From positions 40,624,555 through 40,688,554 of the forward strand of contig OZ012690.1 of the NCBI GenBank assembly GCA_963942565.1: DNA of 64,000 nt, read 5' to 3'. The stretch is from Maea johnstoni (lineage: Eukaryota > Annelida > Polychaeta > Spionida > Magelonidae). The position numbers were made by a program, and so were the translations under genes. Positions 37,840-52,101 of this stretch are shown in pieces (the first letter of the stretch is position 1; each line of letters begins with the position of its first letter). The notes below the pieces were generated by a model that searched no databases, was not told the origin of the DNA, and saw nothing but the letters and a program-made list of their open reading frames with translations.

Positions 37840-39160
37840 GTACTTGAACGATGTTCCTGCTACACGTACTAGGGCCTCTCTGGGGATATAAATATTGAAT
37901 GAGGCAATCGCATACATGGTAACAAATATACACACACCGGTTTATTTGCACAAACTTGTGCAAAATTACTAAGGCATGATAGAAGCAAATACGAGATTGT
38001 GTCTTTTTTGTTGTTTTTATTCCTTTGAATCTACACTTCGAATTCAGAAGGAAAAGAAACTTGACCTTTGAAGCTAAATATGGTAACTTGATGGGCAAAA
38101 ATACCTGAAATCAGCTTACCGGATGATTAAAAACGAAACAAAAAGCCATTCAAATGTATTGTTTGAAGATCCATTTTGCTCGATATGTAACTGTATATAG
38201 TAACTTTCCGGAAGTTGCAATAGGCTTGCTAGAAGTCTGTGTTAACTGGCACTTTCCAGAGTCTCACTAAACTATCCTGAACATACTAGTAGTTCGTTCT
38301 CAGATTAGTTCTGTGTTAATCCTCACGGGGGAAAAAATCATTGTAGGTGAGCAAGAAAATAACATCATGTTAAACTTCATCATACTAATATCTAAAAAGA
38401 CAATGCATAGTGCAAACAGAGGTACTTCCAAACATACAACAAGTGCGTTATGAGATAAGAAGCGTTTATTTCACAGAATGATACAAAGCAGACATACACA
38501 ATGACGAAATGTTTTGACAAAGAGTGAGATCCTTCAGGAAACTACTCTGAAATCTAATAGACATTTCCCATATAATGTGGTCTACAAATCTAAGGTATTA
38601 CATTGTATTATATATAATCATCAGCCCCACTATGATTCTAGCAGCTGGTTGGTCAATTTCTTTGTTGCGCTTGACAGAATTAAACTTCTAACATTGCTTT
38701 TAACAATTGTCAATATTAGAAGCCCAGTATCTAGGATCCTTACAAAGATTTTCACACCGTTTATTGTTAGGACCCTAATATATCTATACTACTTCAGGTA
38801 GTGTCGTGGCCACTTGTTGGGCATACAGAGGGATTTCAAAATGGCGACCACTACTGATTGCAATGCCACTAGAAATTGACTATTGGTGCTTAAAACACAA
38901 TTTGCACATTATAATTAGCCTATATGGTGTACATCTGAAAGATAAGATGGCAGCATGGAATTAAGATGGATGTGAGAAAGTCTTCTCGGAGGTCCGCTGC
39001 AAGAACCTTGAACAAAACTTGTTGTGCTTACTCAAAATTCATGTAGTGCTGAGGTGCTGGGGGCTGATGATAAATTCGTTATCTTTGTTGTGAAAATGGT
39101 ACAGGGCCAATATCAGCGTTTAGCCAGTTGTATCATAGCTGGCTTCTCATATAGATTATT
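37840..39160. other. No recognisable gene
   Basis: AT-rich. Small ORFs here have no domain or splice context. Nothing else is seen. Confidence 0.55.
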
Positions 39161-39165
39161 AGCTA

Positions 39166-39294
39166 CGCCCTGTTGGAAAGTGCTGTCCGGCCTGATATGC
39201 ACCTGAAGTCATCCACATCCCACGAGGTGGAGCCGAGTGCGATCTGGATGACTGAGGGTGGATAGAAGGCCGGACAACACTTTCCAACAGGGCG
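39166..39294. mobile_element. 129-bp MITE, TA target-site duplication
   Basis: Near-perfect terminal inverted repeats of about 29 bp (CGCCCTGTTGGAAAGTG to GGCC; GGCCGGACAACACTTTCC to GGGCG) are flanked by TA at 39164-39165 and 39295-39296. Same family and length as 15559-15687; a diverged relative may lie at about 62690-62755. Confidence 0.85.
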
Positions 39295-39299
39295 TAATG

Positions 39300-40391
39300 A
39301 AATTATCACCTGCTCTTTCATGCTTAGTACAAAGAACAAATATATCTCAATGAGCCGTGAGGAGAATCTCAGTAGGGCCCCAACCAGAGAGTCAGCGCAG
39401 ACTCCCTGCCGCTAATTTGACAGTGAAGCATGGGGAAAATCCACAGAAAACAATCCATATCCGTTCTGACCAGTCTTATCTTCAAGTTCCATGCAATTCT
39501 ATCGATATTCATACTCTGTTCAATCAACTAAGACTGAAATTGTTACTGAAGCGACAAAGGAGCCATGTTTTTCGCCATGTTCACACTAATGCCCATGCGC
39601 ACCGCCTTAAGTCAGAACGAGGCTGGTGACCTCTAGGGGTAAGATTGCTGGCCAAGTGGTAATATTGAATTCTGCCGTTCGATATAGAATTCTGCCGTTC
39701 GATATTGGATCTACAAAGTGTGAATGGCTCCAGGTCTAACACCTATTGACCAATCGGCAACGAGTTTTACAGCAGAGCTGGTGATAACTTGCCGTATACC
39801 ATTTTCACAACAAGAACTAATAATATTGTATAACTTTTTCACTGTTAACATCCTTGTCCCTATTTATTCAAACGTATTTATCTGTATCATACATGAAAAC
39901 AATTTGCACTTTATATGGTCATAGCTGACATGCAGAGAAATAAACAAAAAATCTTTCGAAAATAGAAAATATGAATTTCGTTGACAGGTCTTAAAGAATT
40001 TCGTCAATATATATATACACTATTACCAGGACAAAAAAGTTTCAATCGTGGCGTCATTGTCCTTTCAATAAACATACTTTTTGCAAACGCAGAAAGTACA
40101 TCATTTTCCAGCTGGCATGGCTTTGATTCTTATTCATCAATCAATTCACGTTCTCTACCTGGAGTAACAAAGTTGTAAAGTTAGCTTCTCCATAAATTTT
40201 CGTGCCACTAACTTAGACATCTTTTCACCAGATGTCAGCCTTTTCTACCTGAAACAACTTTAAATCATCACCATACTGGTTTTGATATCCTAGATAGAGC
40301 ATGACGCTCATTGGCTTCTTGGTCGAGGTGATGAGGTGATAGAAATTTACATAGCTGTATAGAAACTCGCACAGGGTCGCCATTTTGAAAA
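39300..40391. other. No recognisable gene
   Basis: Low-complexity AT-rich sequence. ATTCTGCCGTTCGATAT is directly repeated near 39670-39705. No other feature is supported. Confidence 0.55.
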
Positions 40392-40610
40392 ATGGCTGCA
40401 AAAGAGACTGAGGATAAATCTAGAGTGCCACTACCACTCAACCTAGTCAGTTTAATCAAAGAGTTCACAATTTTATCCCATATCCACTGGATTATTACCG
40501 CTGTAATTATAGTTAGTACATTGTGTATGATTTGCACTGGATGCCTGACAGCCACTTTCTTGATGAATAGCGATCTTGCTGTTTCTGTATACACAGCTTT
40601 CCATTTTTAA
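40392..40610 (+). CDS. Small hypothetical ORF with one transmembrane segment
   Basis: A 72-codon plus-strand ORF with an ATG in good context (AAAAATGG) and a charged start (MAAKETEDKSR). One hydrophobic segment follows, WIITAVIIVSTLCMICTGC (about residues 33-51), and it ends with TAA. It has no neighbour on the same strand, no splice support and no recognised family. It may be a chance ORF or part of an undescribed repeat. Confidence 0.18.
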   Translation: MAAKETEDKSRVPLPLNLVSLIKEFTILSHIHWIITAVIIVSTLCMICTGCLTATFLMNSDLAVSVYTAFHF

Positions 40611-40942
40611 TCATAATTTGCTTTTTAATGTATGATTTTCCATGCATACCTGATTAAACCACTTTCCTGATAAAACGCTATGGCACTGATTTCCAGCATA
40701 TAATCGACAGTCAATAAACATAGAAAACAATCGCCATAACCATATCGACCGATGGGAACTCAAATCAATTTGACCATTTAGTGGATCATCTGTACAAAAT
40801 GTGTACACATTGTATACAAACATACTTCGTATCTCATAAACACTTATAAACATAATGCGATACTGCCTGCTTCATAGTCTGACCTAGCGGTAACGTTGTA
40901 TTTTACCTATTAACAGGTTCACAGCGCACTAAGGCTAAATCA

Positions 40943-43259
<2,317 letters not shown>

Positions 43260-43263
43260 TTAA

Positions 43264-44100
43264 GGTCTTACGATACTCTATACCGGCGACACCTATTGGG
43301 TATTGGACAAACTAAAATAATTTATTACAATTTACCTGACATCACTTGAAAAATTGAAAAGAAATTGATTTTTATTGAATATGTACCAATTCTGATTATA
43401 CCTGCCTATTATAAATAGTATCCCATGAGTTTTTTGTTTTTGGCTACAGTGATTTCCATATCCATTGAATTTAATGTTTTGACACGTTTTCTAAAATAAT
43501 GCGTGATAATTCATGTGTATAAAATGGGGTTCCCATGCTCAACAATGTCTTATATAAGGATGGGCATGTACGGTAACAATTGAGTAACTCTTTTCTAACA
43601 TTTTCATGAAAATTTGCCCCCAAAAAAGTCCTATTTCACAAACTTTGACCATCTGTGGTTCGAAAACTAACGCGATGACCTATCATTTTCTTTACGTCTT
43701 CTTATTTAGAGCATTGTGTAGATAGTGTAGACAAAAATTGGTAAAAATTAAACTAGGCAATTCTGACTTCTATCAATTTTGGGTTAAAAACATGTTTCTC
43801 AAATTCTTTGATTTTGCCCAATAATTCCTTTATAACAGCAGAAAAATAATTTCAACAAGGCAGAACAGTATTTCAGGCAGTGTCAGTATCTTTGAAGGGA
43901 TAAATCTAGCAAAGAAAGATATCAATTTTGGAGAAAGTGATGTTTGTGACATAAATTGCATTAATTTTTCAAAAATCTGTGAAAAACTAAGTTCATGACC
44001 CCATGATTTTAAGTTGTTTTGAAGATCACTGTGCTATGTTCATTCCTTTTGCAAAATTTCAGGAAAATTAAACTGAGATTTCTAAAAGTGTCGTAAGACC
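43264..44100 (+). mobile_element. 837-bp MITE with TTAA target-site duplication, copy 1
   Basis: Terminal inverted repeats GGTCTTACGATACTC and GTGTCGTAAGACC are exactly flanked by TTAA at 43260-43263 and 44101-44104. A second copy in the opposite orientation lies at 44514-45283. TTAA duplication is typical of piggyBac or Kolobok transposons. No transposase; non-autonomous. Confidence 0.8.
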
Positions 44101-44115
44101 TTAATGATAGCCTTA

Positions 44116-46644
44116 AGCCCCATTCACATTAGCCGAAATTATGCTGGCAACTTGCTGGTAACGTGGTGGCAACCGATGGTTGCTGGGGATTGCCACCACA
44201 TTGCCCTCCGTCGCCAATGATCGCCAGTACGTTGCCAGTACATTGCCAGTGCGTTGCCATCATCGCCATTGGTTTCCAACGCTTGGCAACTTTTTCAAAC
44301 TGTTTAAAAAAGTTGCCAAGTGTTGCCGTGGTCACCACCATCGTGAATGAATTGCGAATGAGTCCCCAACTGTTGTGACAACTCCATGGCAAAGCAGTGA
44401 CGTCAGATGGAGACGCAGTTACAACACGATGGCAATGTGGCGATGTAGTTGCATCTCCAGTTTAAGCTTGACATTTCTTAAAGCATTCCAGTGTTGTTCG
44501 CCATTCAAATTAAGGTCTTAAGACACTTTTGGAAATTTTGGTTTATTTTTTTTTGAAACTTTGCATGAGGAAAGAACAATGCACAGTGATCTTTGACTGC
44601 GTTTCTTTTCACAGGTTTTGATTGTCTGAAAAAAGAATATGTATTTCATGTCATGAACGTCTCATTCCACTTAACTGGTATCTTACTAAATTCATCCCTT
44701 CAGAGACAATTAATGTAACTGCCTGAAATACTGTTCTGCCATGTTGAATTTTTTTGTGTATTTCATAGGAATTATGGGGGCAAAATCAAGGAATTCAAAC
44801 AGTGCTCTCAATAAGAAGACATAAAAAATGACGGATCATTGGGTTTGTTTTCGCACCACAGATGTTTAAAGTTTGTGAAATATGACTTTTGGGACAGATT
44901 TTCATAAATAATAGGTACAAAAGAGTTAGCCTATTGGTAACATATTTGCTCACTCTTACATAAGATATTGTTAAGCAAGGAAACCCCATTTTATACATAG
45001 ATGATTGATCATACATATTTTCTGAAAATGCTTCAAAATAATTAAATACAATGAATATTAAAATCACTGTAGCCGAAATATTCAGTGCTAAAATCTGTCT
45101 CTCAGGATACCATATAGAATAGACAGGTATTGTAATAATGTTATACATTTGATAAAAGTCTGTTTTTTGTACCAATTTCTTTTCAAAATTGGCGTTAGGG
45201 TCAGGTAAAATATAATAGATTTTCTCAGTTTGTCCAATACGCAAAACTCAAAAGGTGTCACCAGAATAAAGTATCGTAAGACCTCAACTGCTTAAATGGT
45301 TAACGGTTTAAAGTCTCGCAAAAACTAAGGGGGCATATTGGACACCCATTATTCAACAATCAGCAAAAGTGTAAAATTGGCGGTTTTCCTCCCCCATTTT
45401 TGTTGGTATATTGAAAGCAGATTTACAGAGCAAGAACATGTTAAAAAAAGATTCTCTGGACTAATATTTTCTACTATTAATTATGTGTGACATAGTGCTC
45501 TATAGTTGCGTCCAAGCAGGCACAACACGACTCCAATCGTCTCCACCGAATCGGCAACTGTTGTGACTAAGTTTCTAAAGGTCGCCACTACCTTGCTACC
45601 AGGTTGCGAACGTAAATCATTGACAACCTGGTGGAGATGTATTGGCGACCTCTTGCAACACTGTAACAACAGTTGGAGACTCACTGGCAACTCATTCACA
45701 ATGCTGGTGACCACGGCAACGCTTGGCAATTTGGCGATTTTTTCAAACAGTTTGAAAAAGTCGCCAAGCGTCTCCGTGGTTTGGCAACCATTGGCGATGG
45801 AAGGCAATGTACTGGCAACCCATTGGCAACGTACTGGCGTTCATTGAAGATAAGGGCAATGTGGTGCAACTCCGCCGCAACCATCGGTTGCCACCACGTC
45901 GCCAGCACGTTGCCAGCACAATTTCGGCTAGTGTGAAAGGGGCAGATCGGCTTGCAACTGAGAGATAGACCAAAATTGTTTCCCTTTAAGATTAAAACAA
46001 ATGATTGACCAAATTATGAACTTCCTCAAACTTATGATCCTTAAAATTCATTCTAGCGCAAAACATTATGCAAGTTTACAAGAATACATTAGTTATGCAC
46101 TGGAAGTCATCTTAATTTCTGTAACTGAAGGTGAATTATTTCTGGTAAAGATATGTGATTTGCCAAGTGAGAAGAACATATGATTAAAAATAATATTTCA
46201 TTTTTTTCTTATGCATTTACCCTACTTTGTTGAAAGGTGATACATAAAGACATATATTGTATCATAATTTATTGATAAAATAGCTCAAAAAATTACAAAT
46301 TACATGTACAATCTTTAGAATTTCACCACCGTGTTGCAACTACATTGCCACATTGCCATCGTGTTGTAACTGCGTCGCCACTTGACGCCAATACTTTGCA
46401 ACCGTTTGCTACTGCTTTGCCATGGAGTGTTCAGTGGTCTCGACGGTGTTGCCACCAGGTTGCTTTATGTCTTTACCATGTGGCCACTGAGGCGTCAATG
46501 AAGCGTCAGTACATTGTAAGTCCAATCACACACACGAACATTTTTAGACCTTTTGCAATGTCTTGGCAACGTCGTGGCAACTATCGGTTGCCACCACGTC
46601 GCCAGCAAGTTGCCAGCAAAATTTTGGCTAGTGTGAATGGGGCT
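44116..46644. mobile_element. TTA-flanked inverted-repeat element (Harbinger-type MITE), containing a nested MITE
   Basis: Termini AGCCCCATTCACA and TGTGAATGGGGCT are flanked by TTA at 44113-44115 and 46645-46647. The left arm (44116-44480) is complementary to the right arm (46320-46644), for example the GTTGCAACTACATTGCCACA word against its complement near 44440. Words of the type TTGCCAnnACGTTGCCAG are repeated throughout. A further family segment with its own right-end copy lies at 45490-45942. TTAA-MITE copy 2 sits inside. A 3-bp TWA duplication fits PIF/Harbinger. ORFs rich in Cys/His/Trp across it are not protein-like. Confidence 0.7.
44514..45283 (-). mobile_element. 770-bp TTAA-type MITE, copy 2, nested
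   Basis: Same family as 43264-44100 but inverted: GGTCTTAAGACACTT at the left and AAGTATCGTAAGACC at the right, flanked by TTAA (44510-44513) and TCAA (45284-45287, one substitution). It lies inside the TTA-flanked element, so it inserted later. Confidence 0.78.
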
Positions 46645-46679
46645 TTAGCTTGGTGCATCATGAATAAGCACATGTCTAA

Positions 46680-48898
46680 AGCCCCTTTCACACCAACTGG
46701 CGACGTCTGGCGATGCACTGGCGACCAACAATTTTGGACACATCGCCAATGCATCGCCAGACGTCGCCAGACAACGTCAGCACATTGCCATCACATCGCC
46801 AGCGCTCGTCAGCCGTCGTCAACGCTTCGTCAAGCTTGGCGATTTTTTTGGAATGTTCAAAAAAATCGCCAAGCCTCGCCAACGGTCGCCAGTGAATAAA
46901 GCGTCGTCAATCGGTCGTCAGCGCCTCGCCAACCATCGCCAAGCTACGCCAGCAGCTTGCCAATGCGTCGTTAACAGATCGTCAGTGTTTTTGGACCTCC
47001 AAAGGTGAATCTCAATAGATATTTCAATAGGAAATATTGAGATAATATCAAATTGTCAAAATTATACTTGAAGATTTGGTAAATGGACCCTCTCTCTCTC
47101 CATGAGAAAAAGAAAAGAAAATGAAAGAAGAAAGAAGAAAAATCAAATATCAGCATATAATACTTGTTATGTGGATTTAAATAGATCTACATTCCCCACT
47201 ACTTTAGATGCTGCTATTTTACTTTGCATTTATACCTAATGCAGCATGTAGGAGAGAAAAGAAATGATATAAAATATGATAAATTCCCTACTTTTTCTAG
47301 CATGTAATAGACGACAAACATATTTTTGTTCAGGCCTCATCAGCCTTTGGAGGTCCATTTACAAGAGTAAATGAAGAATGTCATTGGTGTCATCTTTGAT
47401 AAAAGGGGAGGGACACTAGTGATTTAACATACTTTGATAATAGCCTATCCCTATGGTGAAATAGTGTTAGAAGATTATTGCTTTTCTGTGAAAGTTGTTC
47501 TTCAAGGTATATTTTCTTGAAATATGAAAGAGAGGGTGCCATTTTCATATTCTATGATTAGGAATTCACATTACTATGCCTTTATAAGTGTATGAGTGTT
47601 TACATTTCTGGACTATGACTAAAAAACCATCTGAATGGCATACCTGTCAACATTCAACCATCCACAATCAGGAGATTTCACGCGGTTCACTATTGGGGCC
47701 TATTTTGTGGGATTTTGTTTAATACCAATCCTGGCAACCAGGAGTCAGGTTATAAGTTCCAGTATAAGTTTAGCTTAGGAATGGGTTATTATATTTCACA
47801 GGAGTTTGCAAGTTGATAGCCATAAACATATATTAATGAAGTAACTTTTATTTCATAAAGCTGATATATTCACAGTTATGAAAAGCACACAGAGAAAATA
47901 TCATAAAAAGATTATGTATACTTTCAAGATCAAATACTTCCATTTTCAACATATTATTATCAGGGGGTGAATTGTATTGTATTGTATGTTTATTAACAGT
48001 ACCATAAGGTACTAAATCATATCTATACAGACATTTTCAAAAACATGGGATAACATAGTAACATCGTTACATATACAAAATTCCCTCAAAGGGAGAAACG
48101 ATGAGTTAGTTAAATTCATTATACAAAAAATATAAATTGCTCTTTACAAATTGGAGCGTTTAGAAACTTTAAACGTATAAACAGAAATATAAGAATTAAA
48201 TATGGATAGAGTAAACAGAGACTCATATGTCAGTCTGAGTAATTGATTACTATTTTCTAAGTGTCTACATATGTCGCAAAACACAACGCCAGTAGATAAA
48301 CAGGGCTGACCCTAAAAGGGTTCCCTTTTGTGGTTACACAAAGTTTGTTGCTCGTAGCAGTTTATGGAAAATAACACTTATAACTCATAATACCAAGCAA
48401 TAGGGGATGATGTAATATAGTAGCTCATATATGTATTGACAGGTTTATATATTTATTATTGAATATTCTACAAAGATGGCACTTGGGTGAGTGCAATATC
48501 AATTATTATGATAGAGGGACAAGTTTTGCTCTCCTTATATACCTCTTTGATCACGTGACAACTCGGTCGCCACAACGTCTTCAACACATCGCCATGTTGC
48601 CAATATGTCTTCACCAATTCGCCAAGAAGACGCCAGTGGTCGTCATGATGTTGCCAGTGGTCGTCAGTGCATCGTCAGGAAGTTGTCAGCGATCGCCAGC
48701 GGTCGTGACCGAGTTGTCAGCAGATCGTCATATGTACGTTTATGTGTTGCCACTGGGGCGTCAATAGGTCGTCAATAGGTCGTCAAGCAAATCATTTGGC
48801 GATGTACTGGCGATGCACTGGCGATTTTTGATGAATTAGCAGTCGTGAAGACGGCGCCAGTGCATCGCCAGACGTCGCCAGTTGGTGTGAAAGGGGCT
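46680..48898. mobile_element. TAA-flanked inverted-repeat element (Harbinger-type MITE), second family member
   Basis: Termini AGCCCCTTTCACACCAACTG and CAGTTGGTGTGAAAGGGGCT are perfect, flanked by TAA at 46677-46679 and 48899-48901. The inverted repeat extends inward through GGCGACGTCTGGCGATGCAC. Subterminal GTCGCCA / TGGCGAC words are dense at both ends (46690-46980, 48560-48880), and the middle is AT-rich. No transposase. It lies 32 bases from the right end of the previous element. Confidence 0.82.
47960..48330 (-). mobile_element. Possible LINE 3' tail inside the TAA-flanked element
   Basis: On the minus strand the sequence ends in TTAATAAACATACAATACAA, with the ATACA unit repeating, which resembles the simple-repeat tails of CR1/L2-type LINEs. 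No coding portion is visible. Confidence 0.3.
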
Positions 48899-49304
48899 TA
48901 ATTATCTTGACTGCGCAGCCGGGCATGCCTGGACATCTCCTCCACCGGTGACTGGTAGGCTACTCGGGTCAACTGGTGCAGGATTTAAATATCTTTACGT
49001 ATACTGTCTCAACCGATTCCTCGTAGCGCAGGTCGTTAATCACCTTGTCTGCCGTTTCCCTGCGTTATGGACAAGCTCCAGGGGACACCTTTATATTGTC
49101 AAGGGCAAGGTCACCACGGAAGGCTGGTCCTTTCATCCCCTCGAACACAATGGGATAAGACCCACAGCTCAATGTGACGTTCGCCAAGTTCCACATATCC
49201 CCATGGTTACCTACAAATAGAGATTGATTGATACGTCATGTTATCCCTTACTCAATCAGCACCTTGGATTTGAATTTACAGACTGACCCTAAGTCACTGA
49301 TAAC

Positions 49305-49412
49305 TTGCTCAAATGACCCTGGCCGGATTCGAGCCTCAGGGTTGTAGTGAGAAACAGTGAGCAGTCAGTGACCACGCCTTGGACCACTCGGATATTGGGG
49401 TAGGCCCCTCAG
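49305..49412 (-). mobile_element. tRNA-derived SINE
   Basis: The minus strand has ATATCCGAGTGGTCCAAGG (box A-like) and GGCTCGAATCCGG (box B-like), with ACTGACTGCTCACTGTTTCT between them as in the other SINEs of the window. The flanking 48902-49304 and 49413-49950 hold nothing recognisable. Confidence 0.65.
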
Positions 49413-49950
49413 TGTCTACTTGTTGAAACATTTTGAATAAAACTTGACTATACATGTAAATATAGAAATTTGCGAAGGTATTCCTCAAAATCCAAGAACA
49501 TATCATTAACCATTTTATGTATACCGGAGGTGCATGCTTAAGACAACTCGTGTACAGGTTGAGGGGTAGCGTCGATGCTTTTGCTAATGTATCGATATGA
49601 GTAAATTCAACAAAATCTTATCACAGACTTTACAACGTTATGATGGAATGTTTAGCAGGGAAAAGGGCCACATAAATTCGAGAGCCAAAACGTTACTTAT
49701 GATGTCAAGGTTGAGGAAACAACAAACTTGAATGTTATTTTCTAGTATATTTGTTTTGAATATTGAATGTCAAATACCGAGTCATGCAACATGTGTCAAC
49801 ATAAGTGCGTTTTATAAGGTCTAATAGATGCGTCTTATTATCTAGTTCATTCTGCATAACAATGTCAATAGCTACCCATATCAGAAGAGGATAAAACAAG
49901 AAGGACGTATAAGTGTTGATATTAGAGAGGACACTGTCTTTTCAACGTAC

Positions 49951-50127
49951 CATAACGCAGGAATATCAGCACTGAGTTGCGACGTACTCTGAGAGTTCCC
50001 TTCCCACTGCCGTAAATGTAGTAGTAAAACTCCAAGCAAGACGCTGTGTATACAGGTATTGTCGGGGATGTGATGATGGCCTTGTCCCCCGTGTGGCTAC
50101 CAGTCAACTCGATATAAATGTAGTATT
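49951..50127 (-). CDS. MAM-domain second exon
   Basis: The minus-strand acceptor TTTCATTGCAG (ending 50128) and donor GTACGT (from 49950) bound 177 bp, phase 1 in and out. The peptide begins EYYIYIELTGSHTGDKAII and contains CLEFYYYIYGSGKGTLRV, the most conserved core of MAM domains (Cys, aromatic strand, then YG). It follows the exon at 51517-51678, which ends in the same phase 1, so the two would splice to give the first two-thirds of a MAM module. MAM domains mediate adhesion or oligomerisation in secreted and membrane proteins. The third MAM exon should lie further left and was not found. No paralogue of this exon is visible in the left duplicate; it may be lost or in the gap. Confidence 0.82.
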
Positions 50128-50470
50128 CTGCAATGAAAGAGCGATATATTTCTAAGAGTGGCACAGTCCCAACGGTAACCATAAGCTTAGGGATGATTCA
50201 GAACAAATGGTGGTATTTCAAAGTAAGCCTGGCGTGAAATAACAAGCCCGAGTGTTAACGTGTAGAAAAACAATGAGGAATTGTTGATTTGGAAAGTTAC
50301 TCAAAGAGCCCCGATGGCTTCCAAGTTGTTTCTCTAACTTATACTACCCTTTCACATCATAGGATATCTCACACATCCTCCTATCTCCCATGTAATATCA
50401 TTATACACAAGCTATTTTCAGGTAAAACAACTGAACTTATCTATATTGGTTCTCCTGCATAATTCCATTG

Positions 50471-50793
<323 letters not shown>

Positions 50794-50836
50794 TAGTATT
50801 CCCTAGGTAAACATACACTCCAACAAAACAGTCTTA

Positions 50837-51512
50837 TGCCACAGTCACACTAGGCACGATTTTAAAATCGGCAGGTCGGATCTTGTCACCTATCGTGCGA
50901 TCGTCGGATCCGATTTTTTAAAAGTCGACTCCGTCTAAAAAGTCGGTACTGGGTTAAGATCGTATGTGCCCCAGTCACACTAAAGCCCGACTATCACACA
51001 ATTTGAAAATCGGCAGGTCGGACCCGATCTTTTCACCTATCATGCGATCGTCTGATCCGATTTTTAGGCCAAATACAAAAATCCAATCTGCCTAAAAAAA
51101 GTCGGTACTGGTTTGGGATCCTGTTCGCAAATCAGTACCGATTTTTCAAAAGGCGCAAGTCAATGGTTTTGACTTGCGATCATCGTACGATCATCGTACA
51201 ACGTTTGTACGCACGTCAGACCTAAACTTGGAAATGTACAAATTTCAATATAAAGTTGTATGAATAACGTACGATATTCGTGGGAACATTGCACGAATGT
51301 CTTGCGATTATCTCACGACGATCACAAGATAATCGTAAGACAAATCATTGACTCGTTTTTCTAGCAATAAAATCGTCTCGATGAATAGTAATAGTGTGAC
51401 TGCAAATTTGTCTATTTTCAAAATCGGAACGTCCAGTTCCGATTTTAAAATTAGCAAAATCGGATCCGTTTTTAAAAACGGGCGATAGTCGGACCCTAGT
51501 GTGACTGGGGCA
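50837..51512. mobile_element. 676-bp MITE with TTA duplication at a splice donor (Harbinger-type)
   Basis: Termini TGCCACAGTCACACTAG and CTAGTGTGACTGGGGCA are flanked by TTA at 50834-50836 and 51513-51515. The left duplicate at 14232-14238 has the unoccupied site GTCTTACGGG with a single TTA. Internally there are repeated ATCGGCAGGTCGGA words and GTACGATCATCGTAC palindromes. No coding capacity. Its right edge is at intron position +4 to +5 of the MAM exon donor. Confidence 0.9.
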
Positions 51513-51516
51513 TTAC

Positions 51517-51678
51517 GGGAGTTTCCATGTCCGGAGCTTGGCCTAGTGGCAACAGGAGACGTGGAGCCGCTCATGCGCGTCCAGTCAAAGTCGTCTAAAT
51601 CATTCTGCACGAAGTTGTCCCATCCATCCTCGAAGGTGTACATCACTGTATTCTGACTTGGTGCCGAAGTAGGAATAT
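51517..51678 (-). CDS. MAM-domain first exon
   Basis: Minus-strand acceptor TTTTACAG (ending 51679), donor GTAATG from 51516; 162 bp, phase 1 in and out. The peptide is DIPTSAPSQNTVMYTFEDGW then DNFVQNDLDDFDWTR then SGSTSP...GPSSGHGNS-like sequence (here RPSSGHGNS). FEDG, the acidic DDFDWTR and the PSSGHGNS turn are the N-terminal signature of MAM domains, although the usual first Cys after FE is not present. The donor +5 is T because a MITE starts there; the left paralogue has GTAAGA. The exon probably follows the Thr-rich exon at 57341-57577, giving a Thr stalk then MAM. Confidence 0.82.
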
Positions 51679-52101
51679 CTGTAAAAGATGACACAGGTTT
51701 AGATTGTCTCAATAGTGAAAAACACTGAACTCCCTTAAACTTAATCTATGGGTTGACGAAGTATTTTCTAGGTATTCGAAGTAAACGTGAATTCAATTCT
51801 CTTATTTTCAAACCATTCACCTTTGCGAGGCGACCTTCTTCAAATATACTGCATGTTGAGAATTACTAAATTTCAGCAGCACCTGACAGCAGGTCCGCAG
51901 CTTAAATAGATGCATGCATGCACTGGCTGAATTAGGCTTTTTTCAGTCTAGCATTATCTTGCGTGCTATATATATCTAGGATTATTGAATACTCAATTTA
52001 CTTGATTCACTGATTAATTTGAACACTTGGACATACTTTAAGTCCTCATTTAATCGAAATCCAGTCTCAAGTGACTGAGATGAACCCTGCTTATTTAGAT
52101 A

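Noticed and set aside
46345-46899. 184-residue ORF rich in His, Arg and Thr
   Set aside because: It crosses the ends of two inverted-repeat elements and is made of their subterminal repeats.
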